A DNA stretch of 64,000 bases from Sipunculus nudus (taxonomy: Eukaryota > Annelida > Sipuncula > Golfingiida > Sipunculidae). Within the stretch, counting starts at the first letter, position 1. Each line of letters starts with the position of its first letter. The stretch covers positions 13,198,882 to 13,262,881 of the forward strand of contig CM049317.1 of NCBI GenBank assembly GCA_026874595.1, written 5' to 3'. The notes beneath the pieces were generated by a model. The model ran no database searches. It was not told the DNA's origin and saw only the letters and a list, made by a program, of their open reading frames with translations. The translations under genes and the position numbers were made by a program. Of this stretch, positions 1 to 12,160 are shown piece by piece.

Positions 1-1339
1 TGAGGAGTAACAATTAGACATTACTCTAGCCTGGCAGCCAGGGCCATTATTTCAAATGGAGCCCAGTCAAGCGGTGTGGACGATTGATTCGTGAAACGCA
101 GCGCTTATTAAACATAACTGTTCCATATCATTATTTCATACAATTAACAATACAGACAGGTACATTACGGATATGAAACAGAGATTTAGGCAGCAAATTT
201 CTGATGCAACATTTTTATATTGCCGCCCACCATATTTAGTTAGTCTAACTTGGCGATCGCTGTGCACGTCATAGAGTAATAAATTGACTAAATACCTCTC
301 TACATGGATAGCGATACTCCCGTGAGTTAAAAGAGCATATTGTATACAACATTTACAACACCACCAGAGAACTATTTTCTCACTAAGGGTATGAGTCAAT
401 GAACGTTGCGTACACCACAGATTATTATTTATTTATAACTTGTGTTCGCCCTCCCTATCTTGATTTTGTTAACACAAATAGTCTTTTCAGATAACAAATT
501 ATCCGTAAATCGAAATATTTATTTTGTCTTTTTTTATTGGTTTAAATAAGTAGCGTTAGGGAGTCTAGAGATACGTTAAACGTTTGTATAATGAGAGTAA
601 CGGTATGGAACTCTATGAAACATGATTTTTTTTTATTTTGTATACATAAAGTTGTAAACAAAAAGCAGTAAACACTTCAAATTTTGAATCATCATCAAAT
701 TTCTATACACCTGCAAAATTATCTAAATGACCCCTGAGATAACATGTAGAAAGCGCCATGCTGTTGAAGATTTTATAATACAAAAAATTTTAGTAGTACC
801 GTTACATAGCTCTTATTTCGGTTGTGTATATTTATCAGCTATGTCTGGCATAATCATACAACTTACTTCAGTTAAAACATCTTTCATGTTTTTGCGCTGT
901 TTATTCATCGTAAATTTTAACATCCACCTTCCATGCTTTATAAAGTAAATCCTGTTTGTTTATATGTATATATTCTGTTAAAAGGTACAAAATCCCAAAG
1001 AAGAACTCTTATTGATATAATCTATAATGAAAGAACAAATGAATTGGATAAAAAGTAACGCATTTTGATGAATAGTCCTCTAATCAAATTGATAAATATG
1101 GCACTCCCCTACCTGATTGAATGGTAACTCCTTCAATTAACTGGGTGACCAGTTTCAAATTCCAAAACCCATGCATGTACCAATTGCTACAACGTTCCAC
1201 CAAAAACAAATAGTTCCAACAATCGCCTCAGCAAGACTGGATATACGATTATCCCAGGAAAATTACACTATTTAATTAAGAGCAGGCAGAGAAGACACCA
1301 ATTAGGCACACACGGTTTCAGCGAAGAGCTTTACCTGGA
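1..1339. other. AT-rich DNA, no gene seen
   Basis: I see no recognisable coding exon, RNA gene or repeat family here. The open frames are short (under 90 codons) and have the low-complexity look of AT-rich noncoding sequence. T-runs and A-runs are common. Confidence 0.6.
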
Positions 1340-2110
1340 GACTTCTGTAAAAGACGCTATCAGTTCTCTTTTCTGAAGCCGGAGGGGTCTTGTCTCCTAG
1401 GCAGCAGACCAGCGTAAGAAAGCACAAGCGGCCAGCAGTCTTATATATAAGACACTACGCGTGTCTGTTTTGTTTAATTACGTATGCATGCTCACAGGAT
1501 GACCAACTGGTTTTTCATAGAAAAGTGTCTGAAACGGAGTCATCCCTCATAGCGTTGTCACGCGCGCGCTTGGTCAGTCCCTCCCTTCATGTCTAGAGAG
1601 CGTTGGCGGGAACGAGGCAACCCACATCTGAGCGTTAGCTATACTGCATTCTAAGCCTGCGACAGCCTGGTTGTAATTAGCACCACACCGCATGGCGCGG
1701 ATGGATGGTGGATGATGAATGCTCTCTTCGACCTTCCACTGCATCACTAGGTATTTAATTAAGGAAGGAGGCCACCTTTGATATAGCCGCCCAGTCGGCC
1801 TACCTCAGCCGCCATTTTCCCTTACTTACCCACATTAGAAGGCATCAAGATTCAAGGTACGGCGTTTGCACTGTCCTGGTCGAGAGATGGGTGGCTATTT
1901 CATTTGGGTTTCACCTTTGATCGACTTTATTGCAAGAATTAGGTGGGAGTGGTTTTGCCCAAAGTGAGCCCTGACCAAGTTACATGCCGTGCTTAAGCTT
2001 TGTCTCTGCGGGGATAGGGGCTGATGCTACAAAGCTGCAAGAGTAAATCTCAGCCTTATGTTGTTGTGATAGCGACGCCCAGGGTACGCTGACGGTAAAT
2101 GTCTGTGTGT
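1340..2110. promoter_or_regulatory. GC/CpG-richer island, candidate promoter
   Basis: The stretch is clearly richer in G, C and CpG than its surroundings, including a CGCGCGCG run near 1561-1568. A perfect 16-bp palindrome at 1438-1453 (GTCTTATATATAAGAC) presents a TATA-like core to both strands. It overlaps a second stem-loop at 1450-1466 (arms AGACAC/GTGTCT). At 1808-1818 GCCGCCATTTT matches the YY1 site, which often lies just downstream of transcription starts. A donor-like CAAG/GTACGG lies at about 1855. Together these fit a TATA or YY1 promoter with a noncoding first exon, but no downstream exon is identified, so this is inference. Confidence 0.25.
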
Positions 2111-4740
2111 ACGTAAATAATTCATCGCGACGCACCTACGGAAGTTGACAGTGGGAATATATTTTCCTCATACACTGAAGATTTCAATCCCGAGAATTTT
2201 ACTTAATTTTAAGTTGTCTTTGCTATAGTAATTACAAAAAAATATACAAGTATCTACCCACAGACAACGGCTATACCACAAACAATATAGTCTCTACTGT
2301 TACAATAATCACGCCTTGCTGTATCAATAGAGAAATAAGATGTAATAACCATTTCTTTTGCTCAGGTTGAATACATACTCTACAGGTCCACCTACGCAAT
2401 TCAGATTTTGCTTTTATAGATTTGTTGTGTTCCCCATGAGATTTAATTATGCAAATATGTGATATCTTCTTTTTTTGGCGTGGTTGGCTTAATATGTACA
2501 GAAAGAACTGGTCTGCAAAGATTCTGGCCCGTGTTTATCAATAATTGATTAAACTATTTTAATTGTTTCATAAATCAAAATCGATAAATGGTAAATTATG
2601 GAACCGACGAAAATTACAATTATTATGTTACAAATATATCTGATATATTTGTGCTTGGGTATACGCAAGCCTTAAAAATAATTATTCCCTTTATATTAAA
2701 CATGAGTCAGAATCGGAGGAAGGAGGGTCAAACGTAAAAATAAGTTTATTGAGTGTTTCATTGTAAAGCAAATTTTCTAGGAAAAGCATATAAAAAAACT
2801 GACTCTTCCTTGCCTTTATCTGTCTAGTGCTGTCGAGGGCACCAACACTACTCTGACTCTAATGTAAGTTTCCAAGGAATATTTTATTCAGCTATAACAA
2901 ATTCATTATTTGCCCATTTGCATCAATTGTCCCTCCTAATTATAAGCCGCTTGCCGAATGGTTCCGTCTGGTTTATTCATTACTACAAAGGACTACTATT
3001 TTTATTATTTTTCATTTTCTAGGCAACCTTGGTATTAAACAAATAGAACAGTTCTCACAGACTACAAAAGTGTAAATGCCTCCGCCAGGATCTTAATCAA
3101 ACTTTGATGCATGTTACACAGAAAAGGTATATGACGGTTCACAAACACAATGCATGTTTGTATCACAACTGAGCTCTGCTCGCTAGAACAAAGACGGCCT
3201 CTTTAAATAAATAACACTCTCGCCTCCAGCACGGATTAATAAGGTGCCCTATTTCACGATATTTCCCTTAAAGACAAACATATATATATAAATAATATGA
3301 TGAGGACCAAGGTTGTACTATGATCCTAACCGAAATGTCCGTACGTTTCATCAAAACTGTTGCAGACAAACCTATCAAAGGACCAACCATGCTACAGCAA
3401 GCTAACGAGAATAAAAAAAGTGGTGTCTCTGTGGGGATATATAACTAGTGTATATCTTTGACAAAATGCCGGCTCTGTCTATGCATTGATCGTAATGTTG
3501 GGGTGGTATGGTTTTAATATTAGCCAAAATGACACATTTCTTTGCGTTTTAAATCAAACCACTAACAAACCAAACAATATTCACTGAATGTAACAATATA
3601 TCCATACTTTAGTCGTAATCTGCAAATCGTATAGATGTGATCTTTTTTTTTTAATTAGCTAGAAATTAATCTATGGCAGTCTTATTCCCTGCTTTAGGGA
3701 TACCAAAATTAAAGGTCCGGTCAGACGCTTTTTGCTGCTTTGATTATTGGTTGATCGCATCATGATTAAATTTTGTTGTTTGATTGAATGGTTCGTTTGT
3801 TCCATTAGCTGAATGTTTCAGTAAGTATTTGCATAATAAGTAATATAATAATTAAGTATTTAATTGATTTCATGAGTTACTTATCTTTTTTTTAATCCAC
3901 GAATTCATCCTACATGTAAAAATAATTCTTTCTTTAAGCTGTGTTGCATTTCCAAGTAGACTTTCCGGTAAAAAAAAACACCTTATGCAGTTATAAGATC
4001 AAGTTTTGTACAAATGTTGGTAGCCCGTCTAATAATCGAAATATAGTCACTCAGATGACCTCTAGCTTGGAACGGTGGTCTAATCTTCTTAATACATGTC
4101 AGATATCTGTCATTGTAAAGATTTAGCCAATTATAACCAAGGTCAACCCACTATACCTATAGTCAGCTAATGACGCTACGCGGTAGCCATGTTTGACTTT
4201 GTGGCGAATATAAGATCAGTTCCTTCTTAAAATTGGATCCAAATTAAAAATTTACAGAAACATAATGTCAACTTAAATTTCAGATTGTATTTATTACTTC
4301 TTTTTAAATGGCATTTTACATTTATTACATTACGGTTTTTATAATGCCAAATCGGAAAATATTTCGCATGAATTGTTGAGGCACATTTTCGCTTTTGATA
4401 TAAAAAAAAGTAACCCTTTTCGCTAGTTATTCTAAGAATGCAAAATGTAATTCTTTCTTGGTCTAACGCCGATAGATATGACTTGAATAATTCTGCAAGT
4501 GTTATAAATTTACTTCTACAGTTTAAGTAAAGCCTTTTTCTACAAGTTCAAATAAATTCACTTTAATTTTATTTTAACGACACTTTTTTATGATACAAGA
4601 AAAAAGTTTAAAAAGTTGATTTCAACCGCTTATCACCCGTACGTTTGATATTATATATCCCTTTAAATCCTTATATCCTAAGCATAAAGTCTGCTTTAAT
4701 TGAAGTAAATTTTAATAAAGTTCACAAATAACTTCATTTA
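2111..4740. other. AT-rich DNA, no gene seen
   Basis: No coding or repeat signal that I can support. A perfect 10-bp-arm inverted repeat (CAAATATATC/GATATATTTG) lies near 2631-2651, but this is expected occasionally in such AT-rich sequence. Confidence 0.55.
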
Positions 4741-5124
4741 TTGGGTCTAAAATACTGCATAATAGTTTCATTTGCTCAACGTTTTGCCCTGTACGCCGAC
4801 GTGTATAACCATCTGAAATCAAATATACGCACATGTTATTTTTTTTTTTGGTTTTTTTACTCCAGCTTAATTTACCATCCGCCTAATTGTAAAAAGGGAA
4901 GTACCGTTTTACAAATAACCCATTTCAAATCAGGATTTAATAGAAACATGTGTAAAGGATATTATGAAATCCGGGTGTTGTCGTATTTAAGGGGTAATAT
5001 CACTGAATGTAAGGTTGGAACTGTTCGTATTGAATTTCGGCAAAATAAGGCGATCGTGACTAGCGGTCAGATGTATCAGTATGATGTCTACGTATATGTA
5101 AAATGCGTTCCAGTCCAATGGTAG
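4741..5124 (+). other. unrecognised open frame, 127 codons
   Basis: This frame is open for 127 codons and ends in TAG. The first half is hydrophobic and aromatic with runs of Phe (poly-T derived). The last 50 residues have a more protein-like mix, for example GYYEIRVLSYLRG and VYVYVKCVPVQW. I recognise no domain. One frame of this length is about what chance gives in 64 kb of AT-rich DNA on two strands. It could be a chance frame or part of an exon; chance is more likely. Confidence 0.1.
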
Positions 5125-5176
5125 ACAAAAGTAAGACTAGATATTTACAACGCATTTAATTTGTAGGGTATATTAT

Positions 5177-5216
5177 TGCTGTTATTATTATTACTATTAT
5201 TATTATTATTATTATA
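5177..5216. repeat. (ATT)n microsatellite
   Basis: An ATT/ACT trinucleotide tract with one or two interruptions, followed by AT-rich sequence. Confidence 0.85.
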
Positions 5217-7378
5217 AAATTATAATCGTTAATGTTCATTATTGCAATGTTGTATAGACCCAACTCAGGTTAGTTAAGTGGATATATTATAGTTATGATA
5301 GGTTAGTTTGACGGATATATATTATGTCTATTCAATCAGACGCCCCCGCCTAACCAAATGTGACGTTCATTTGTATACTAATCCTTTTCTATGTATTGGG
5401 AATTATATCGACTGATGTTTCCTTGAAATGTCTCTACGTCATGGAAAATACATGCTTAACAATGGCAGGATACACGGACGGGTTTTTCCGATTTTGGCAC
5501 TGACGGACGTTTAGATTTAAGTGGAATCGTACATGGGTGTTTTATTTGCGTGTAAAGGATAGCCAAAATTTGAAATATAATTTACATGCTAGTAGACGAA
5601 TTAATATGATATAAACATTGAAACATAAATGATTCAAGTTGTTGTCGTTATGTTAATTCAATAAAATGTATGCAAGATATAGTCAAGATATAATATTTAG
5701 CTAGAATCCAAAGCTCCAAGTTAGTTACATTTATATTCAATCATGTGCATTCACCGAATCGCGTGAAATAAAAACATAAGACAATTGTTAGAAATTCTAA
5801 AGAAAGTAATAATCACAATAATTATAACTACTTAAACATAAACAATCAAGTGATTTGCGTGGGTAAAGTCATATCATAATGTTTAGGATGTGATTGGTCT
5901 CAAGTTATCGCTGGGATAAAATGAATGAGATATCAAGTTATATCGGGGACATTCTGAACAGGGGTTAAACTGTTATCGAAACTCGGCGCTATCATTGAGG
6001 TCACAGAGTCATAACTATCCATTAAAAGGTCAGAAACCCGTAAAGAAGAGGTAGCACAGTCATCATTTACTTTTTTTTGTCACAGACTCCCATAACTATC
6101 ACCTTTTCGTCTCTAAATGACCATCCTTGGCAATGATCTGAGACTCCTTTAACTACTTAGAGCACAATCTTTTCACCCTATTTTTCTGACTTTCGATAGA
6201 TTTGGTCATCTCTGATTGGCATGTAAACTGGCAAACCCCCTTGGGTTCAAACTATGTCAGGATTTTATTGTGAAATTCTCACCTGATAAGACCAAAATTT
6301 CATACTTTTATGGATGACATTTATAAAATTGTATTACAACCACGTGACCAGAAAACCGGCAAACTTATCCCTGTGTCTTAAAATAGAAAACCAAAAAAAT
6401 CCTTTCACAAGACATTTGCTCATTTGATACAGAACCTAAGCCAATTAATATTCTACAATCACCCCTGTTGTATGATAATATAGTGTTAATACGTTTAACT
6501 CATTATCTTAAGAATTTATATGTGAAAAGGCCTTGCTTGCTCAACCTCACCAACCTACGCATGCGCGGGCGGATACTAACCATACGGTAGTAAATGGACA
6601 ATAATTATCTATCTTAGCATGATGTTGTCATCCGATTTGTGACAGGACGGATTTCATTTCGAAAACAATACATTGTACGGGTTTCATAACGGCCAGAATT
6701 AACAACGCGAGGTCTGTACCAGCCAATGACCAAGGGGTATATAGAAATATACCACTAGTTACAAAACTGGCCAGACATAGCAGAGCTGGCTGCGAGGTGT
6801 GCTGGCCATTAGCAGGGACAGTTATATACACACTAGACAATACTTCACAGGTCGTGTGTCTCGGGTACTCACTTAGCGGTAATGTTAAACCCCCTTTCGT
6901 GTTATATACCCGGTAACAGGTTACACGACGATGTCAGCGGTGATATATACTGACCCCCTACCGAAAATATTCAAAATTCCTAACATGTAGTTCAATGTCG
7001 CCATTACATGGTCAGTCTCTGTTTAGCATGGTGCCACTGGATTGGTCATCCATACACTTAACCATATTAAGATTATTACTTAATACATTCACATTCCTGT
7101 GATTGTTTACATTACAACAAGTGTTCAAGACAAGTACAATTATACAATAAGCATATTGCATTCTTACAACCGTCAATCGGGTTAAAAATGTAATGCCCAT
7201 ATTATTAGCATATGGAAAATTTAGATGAAAGGTTACACATATTGATATAATAAAAAAATCAAAGTTTTGAGAATCATTCTTGGGTTCGAAGAATAAAAAA
7301 AATGTAAAATAATTACAAAAAAAAAACAGTAACAATAAATGACAGTATTATCAATAACAATAATACTTAATTATATCT
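5217..7378. other. AT-rich DNA, no gene seen
   Basis: No supported coding, RNA or repeat feature. The region around 6540-6980 is slightly richer in GC but shows no recognisable motif or domain. Confidence 0.55.
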
Positions 7379-7432
7379 TACTACTACCACTACTACTACT
7401 ACTACTACTATTATAATAATAATAATAATTAA

Positions 7433-7485
<53 letters not shown>
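7379..7485. repeat. compound (ACT)n/(ATT)n microsatellite
   Basis: An ACT tract passes into AAT and then a long ATT tract. Read on the minus strand it gives a poly-Ile/poly-Val open frame, which is an artefact of the trinucleotide repeat. Confidence 0.9.
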
Positions 7486-7486
<1 letters not shown>

Positions 7487-8885
7487 GCAGTTTATCCTTA
7501 CTATATCATATAGCTCTGAAATCAAGGCATGCAAGTTGGGTATCATTATCAATGTCATAATGAATACTTATACACCTAACGATCGAAAACTATTTCCGCT
7601 TTTAGTTCCGGTGACAAATTTTAAAGGGAAAGGATATACTTGTGTCTAGTCAGTCAGAATCAAATGGAAGCGGTCTCCAACACACCAACGTTTACCGTCA
7701 CATCCGTTTCCGGGGCTGTGGCTATAAACGTTGGTTTCATAATAACAGAAGAACTCCATGTGGATAAGAGCTAAGAAAAGAAAATACAAAGGCACGTGGA
7801 AAATAAAGTCATCATTCACTGAACTAATGCTAAACATCGTTTAAAACTTAATATTTAATATAATTAGTAAAAACATAATTAATTATTTTAATAATGCTGA
7901 TTATATGATATAGGTGGTAATACGTTTTCTAAATATTTCCTATTTCATATTTATGATAATAATTTTATGATTGTTATACTAATATTTATCAAATAGTTGA
8001 TCGAATCATATATTTATATATAGTCTATCGTTGACTTTAATCATCAGAACGACAAAAAAATATGCAAGGCCCAAACATCCTATTAAATGACCTTCACACC
8101 TATTTTACCAACGACATTTACTATCTTAAATTAATTATTTGGATCTTCATTTTCCATTCTCATGAAAAGAGACTGCTTAGAACAATTTCATTTTTCTATA
8201 CAGACAATTACAGCATACTATTTATACAGTTACTCGTGTGTAATATACAACCATTAAATGCATCTTAGACAGAAGAGAGAGTTAATTATGTCTTGTCCAA
8301 GGAACGTATCAAGTTATATAAAACTTGCCATATAACGGTTTTAGAAGTGACACAGGTTAACTTGTAAATTCTTCCATCAACATCGCCAACATTAAAGAGA
8401 AAAATATATAAATTATCTAGACGTGGCCTTATAGAATAAAAAAAGAGATACGCGCCCCTTAAACATCTTAGATCTAACGCGCCTCCTATCATATTTGATT
8501 TACCTTCAATAAAGTGCAATACAAACGCCAAGAATATACCGCCCACTCAAGTTATAAAACACAACAGCCACCAATGCCCTTTCCCCGCCCTTTCTACATC
8601 TGGTTTCCACACATATACATCAATTAACGCGTTGCTTTATATATAACCATCGAATGAGCGTAAAAAAACACTTACTTTTAGGAATTAATAACTAATCCGA
8701 GATGATGAACAATTTCTTGTCAGAATTTCTATATCCGCCCCTACTATTCCATAAAGCTTGAAAAAAAATGTTGATTATAATTCCCTTCTGTCCACTGCGC
8801 TGCGTCTTCGCATCACATGAGATCGGTAGCTTATGACAGAATCCCCATTCACGTTCACAGGATAAACACTATGGCCATGCACCGT
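7486..8885. other. AT-rich DNA, no gene seen
   Basis: Short frames only, none recognisable. No repeat family shared with the rest of the window was noticed. Confidence 0.55.
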
Positions 8886-9340
8886 TTTAGAAAACTATTC
8901 CCGCGGAATGCTTAACTATAAGGCAAGAATAAAAGGCATGTTCAGCACGTGGTCCGTTGACCAATGAGCGCGTTACACGTGGCACGGGCTGCCCTCGGAC
9001 TCTCGGGAATCCCCCTCTTTCCGGTGACCTAAATGTGTGAGGCGTGCAGTAGAGTCCGCCAGTTTGATGTTCATACCCCAAAGGAAAATTCCGCCAGAGC
9101 AAGTCTTAGAACAAAATCAGGAATGCGTGAAAATTCGCCCCACCGCGAGTGGGCAGCTCTCTTGCAGTTCGTGCTCTGTTGGGCGATTGAAAACAAATGC
9201 TAGCGCGTGGAGCGGGATAAAGGAGATGGCCTATGCAGCTAATCATATCATACGCTTCAGACTCATTACGAACTTGTTGGAATCTGATTTACTGCAGCCT
9301 TGCCACCACCAGCTCACGGTAAAAACAGGCTGACGTATTG
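8886..9340. promoter_or_regulatory. GC-richer island with clustered transcription-factor motifs
   Basis: A local rise in GC and CpG coincides with two CACGTG E-boxes (8946-8951 and 8976-8981), a CCAAT box between them (8961-8965) and a perfect kappa-B-type decamer GGGAATCCCC (9005-9014), all within 70 bp. A 98-codon plus-strand frame starts at 9037 and a 71-codon minus-strand frame covers 8887-9102; neither resembles a known protein. The clustering suggests a promoter or enhancer, but no transcript structure can be shown from sequence alone. Confidence 0.25.
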
Positions 9341-9894
9341 CTGTCGGCATAGGCATGCTGCTGCTGTTGTCGCTGCTGGCGAACTGAGAGCTCCCGGTCA
9401 TATTCAAAATGACCACTGTGATATCACATGTATGATTTCCGTAGCTCAGACAATTAAGGCCTTTTAGGTACCGGAGATGGACCGGGGAGTTCAGACTCTA
9501 CTGATGTTCACTAATTATCGTGTCGCTTTGTTCCAGTGGTATAACATGTCGTGATCTTGCCGTCGACATTCAGTAAATAGCCTCATTTATTTCTGGAACC
9601 TAAATGCATCTCTTGATGACCGTGCGAATTCTCATAAGGGCGTCCTCAAATTGATAGAACTCATTCTGGACATCCTACATTTTCCATCTTAATCTGAGAG
9701 CGTATGATTTAATGAACCTGTTCAAGAACCACTCAGAGATTCAAATGTGTTATAATTTTAGTTATAAAATAAAGTGTGTATATAAAATGCATTTACTTCC
9801 ATTGTCCATTACCTTAAACTCTCGATGCATCAGTTCGTGTTATCCTTAATCTTAAGAAATTATTGATTGATATAAGAAGCATAATGATACAATA
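9341..9894. other. no gene seen
   Basis: Unremarkable AT-rich sequence; no motif, repeat or coding signal recognised. Confidence 0.5.
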
Positions 9895-9990
9895 ATCATC
9901 ATCATCACCATCATCAGCATCATCATCGTAATAGTACGACTACTACTACTGCTACTACTACTATTATTTTTATTAATACTACTTATAATA
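9895..9990. repeat. (ATC)n/(ACT)n microsatellite
   Basis: Imperfect ATC/CATCAT repeats pass into ACT repeats and then ATT. Confidence 0.8.
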
Positions 9991-10116
9991 ATAATAATAT
10001 AGTCATAATCTATGCATAATTCGCTAATAATACAATGTTTCTCGACATTTGAATACCTCCATTTATATATTGTTACGGGGTGACATAAAAGCGGACCGAA
10101 CTGTCCGAAACTGACC

Positions 10117-10245
10117 GAAAATTTATATATATATATATTAGTGGTGGGAATTGGTTTTACATCATAATCGATGATTGAAAATTATCCGTTGATCGATTAT
10201 TACTCGATTATTTTATGTGAAAACAACCAATCAACGATTTAATCG
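10117..10245. repeat. cryptic ATCGAT-rich simple repeat
   Basis: A short AT tract is followed by sequence dominated by degenerate ATCGAT and GATTATT words. A similar AT-tract plus TATCGCG/ATATCGAT composition recurs at about 30700-30810, so it may be a degenerate dispersed element. Confidence 0.4.
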
Positions 10246-10294
10246 ATACTACTACCACTACAGCTCCAACTACTACTTATACTACTACTACTAT

Positions 10295-10332
<38 letters not shown>

Positions 10333-10406
10333 GTCCGTCTATTGCTACTTATACTTCACGACTACTGTTATACTACTATTCAGCTACTACTACTACTACT
10401 ACTTAA
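10246..10406. repeat. (ACT)n microsatellite
   Basis: Several ACT blocks interrupted by short unique segments; the longest pure block is around 10294-10331. Confidence 0.85.
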
Positions 10407-10651
10407 AAAATATAACAAAAAGTATAGCTTTGGTGTAGGCGGTACGTTGCTTATACCATTTTTGTTCAGTCGACTCTACTATGTACAGATTAAGATAGAT
10501 AATGATGACTGTTAGGACATTTTAAAATTAAGTGATCAAAAGGTACCTTCTAGATAACCTGATGACGTTACGCATGCCTTGCGCTGAAGACAACTCGGTA
10601 GTACACATACTTGAACGTCATTACAAATATATCAATTTGTGTAGCACGCCA

Positions 10652-10653
<2 letters not shown>

Positions 10654-10719
<66 letters not shown>
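10654..10719. repeat. (AT)n microsatellite, about 33 units
   Basis: A pure AT dinucleotide tract of 66 bp. It generates a poly-(Tyr-Ile) frame that is not a gene. Confidence 0.95.
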
Positions 10720-10723
<4 letters not shown>

Positions 10724-10800
10724 CACATGTCAACATAAGAAGTTATTCTGGGTTTTAGGGAATCATACCGCTAAACCTGAAGTGTCTTTGCTGTTTATTT

Positions 10801-11623
10801 TGTTACAGGTGCTCTTTTTATTGTGTGACACGGGCGTAACTCGTGTTGTAGTTGCACTCTCAGTTAAATCCGTACTGGTTGAGCTCTCGTTGTCATGCTA
10901 GCTTGGGGCTTTCTCGCCTGGCCGAGCCGGGTCAGGCTCATGTGTGGACCCTGGTATGTAGAGACACAGCGATGTTCTTCTAGATGATTCATGTAACGCG
11001 CGTTTACTGTGTATTATGTTAGATCCTTTAGAATTTTCGAGAAGTGGACAATTCTCGGCTTGGGGCAAGAAGTTATAAATAGGGGGCTGTGTTTTAGAGC
11101 CGAGGGATAGGTGAGAGAATATTCCAGCGGATGGAAGCAAGTTAGTCAGTTTGTGAGACCTGTCCGATTATCCAGTAATTTCAGGGATTCTACTATACAA
11201 TTTAATACTGCCTGCCTCAAGTTTACTTTCTGGATTGTTACAAGAGTTTTAGATTGGACTGTTATTCTCCGAGAGAATTCGTGTGAACTGTTCGCGGGCT
11301 TATACATTTTAAAGGACTTATCGTTGTGACAGTGGTGGTATCCAGGTACTGTGCATTTTGTTTATTTTACTGTGTGATTGTATTGATTTGTTGTTATAAC
11401 TATGTTATACTGTGCAATTGTAATGATTCAGTGTATTGTAATGTTGGGGTTGTTTTAAGAATACATTATAGTTATTTGTTAACAAACAAAACACTGACTT
11501 CTTTATTCATTCCCCTAGACATTTCACGCTGCCTAGTGTTACAGAATCTTATTTTTTTTATCTCCATGACAAAATTTATGATCATCACGCATATGTGATC
11601 TGTTGATTTTAGGTTCCGTAACA
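10801..11623 (+). mobile_element. probable solo LTR of a retrotransposon
   Basis: The segment begins TGTTAC and ends GTAACA, the short inverted termini (TG...CA) expected of a long terminal repeat. The four bases ATTT directly flank both ends, consistent with a 4-bp target-site duplication. Inside, a TATA box (TATAAATAG at 11074-11082) lies about a third of the way along, followed by a GC-richer then T-rich 3' part, as in LTR promoters with R and U5. No primer-binding site, gag or pol follows, so if it is an LTR it is a solo copy left by recombination. The size (823 bp) fits a Ty3/gypsy or BEL-type LTR. There is no second copy in the window to confirm the boundaries. Confidence 0.5.
11074..11082 (+). 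promoter_or_regulatory. TATA box within the probable LTR
   Basis: TATAAATAG, a strong TATA match in the position expected for the LTR promoter; a start site about 30 bp downstream is predicted. Confidence 0.4.
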
Positions 11624-12000
11624 ATTTAAATATAAAAGGGGAACAAACGGAAAAAGCCTCAAGGTCACGTGAAACATAATGGAAATCAGCTCATAAAGAA
11701 TTTTTTTCTGTAATACGTATTACTTTTGAATTATCGTCAGGGATAACTTGCGATAATTCTCGCATGCATTCTTGCAGCGCCCAATATACATTAAAGGTGC
11801 CAATTCACTTACCTTTTGTAAAAGAATTTATGTGTTTCTGGCTTCCTTTGTGTATATATTTATGATCTAAGGGTAATTTTGGTTGTGAAAAGTTCTTATA
11901 ATGCTTTCGGGAAAGATGTATGCACTTTATTATCAACAACATGTTTGTAAACACAGCAATTTTGACAAACGGGAGACATGTATAACCTAAGGTGGTAGGT
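11624..12000. other. no gene seen
   Basis: AT-rich sequence without recognisable features; it may include the left part of the dispersed repeat that is clearer from about 12000. Confidence 0.45.
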
Positions 12001-12160
12001 TGCATATATGCGAAGGTAGAAAGGTCACTTGCTGCAAAACGCCATTTTCACAGCTCTGGCTTATATCTGACTTGCCGCCGGATGCCCCTGTTCAATTATT
12101 TTTCATAAATTTAGCGGGACCTACATATTATAAAACACGTTGACATAAACAAAAGAAGCA
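12000..12160 (+). repeat. dispersed repeat family A, copy 1
   Basis: Shares an ordered series of words with 21237-21360 (same strand) and with the reverse complement of 29215-29345: a GAAAGGTCA core, then GCAAAAC/GCAGAAC, CTCTGG, CTGACTTGCCGC and TTGTT/TGTTCAA. Copies are well diverged. No terminal repeats were recognised, so the element class is unknown. Confidence 0.55.

Noticed and set aside
2631-2651. 10-bp-arm palindrome as a regulatory hairpin
   Set aside because: It is pure AT-type sequence in AT-rich DNA, where such palindromes are expected by chance.
9037-9333. 98-codon frame as a first coding exon
   Set aside because: No domain, weak start context and a competing open frame on the other strand; better explained by local GC richness.
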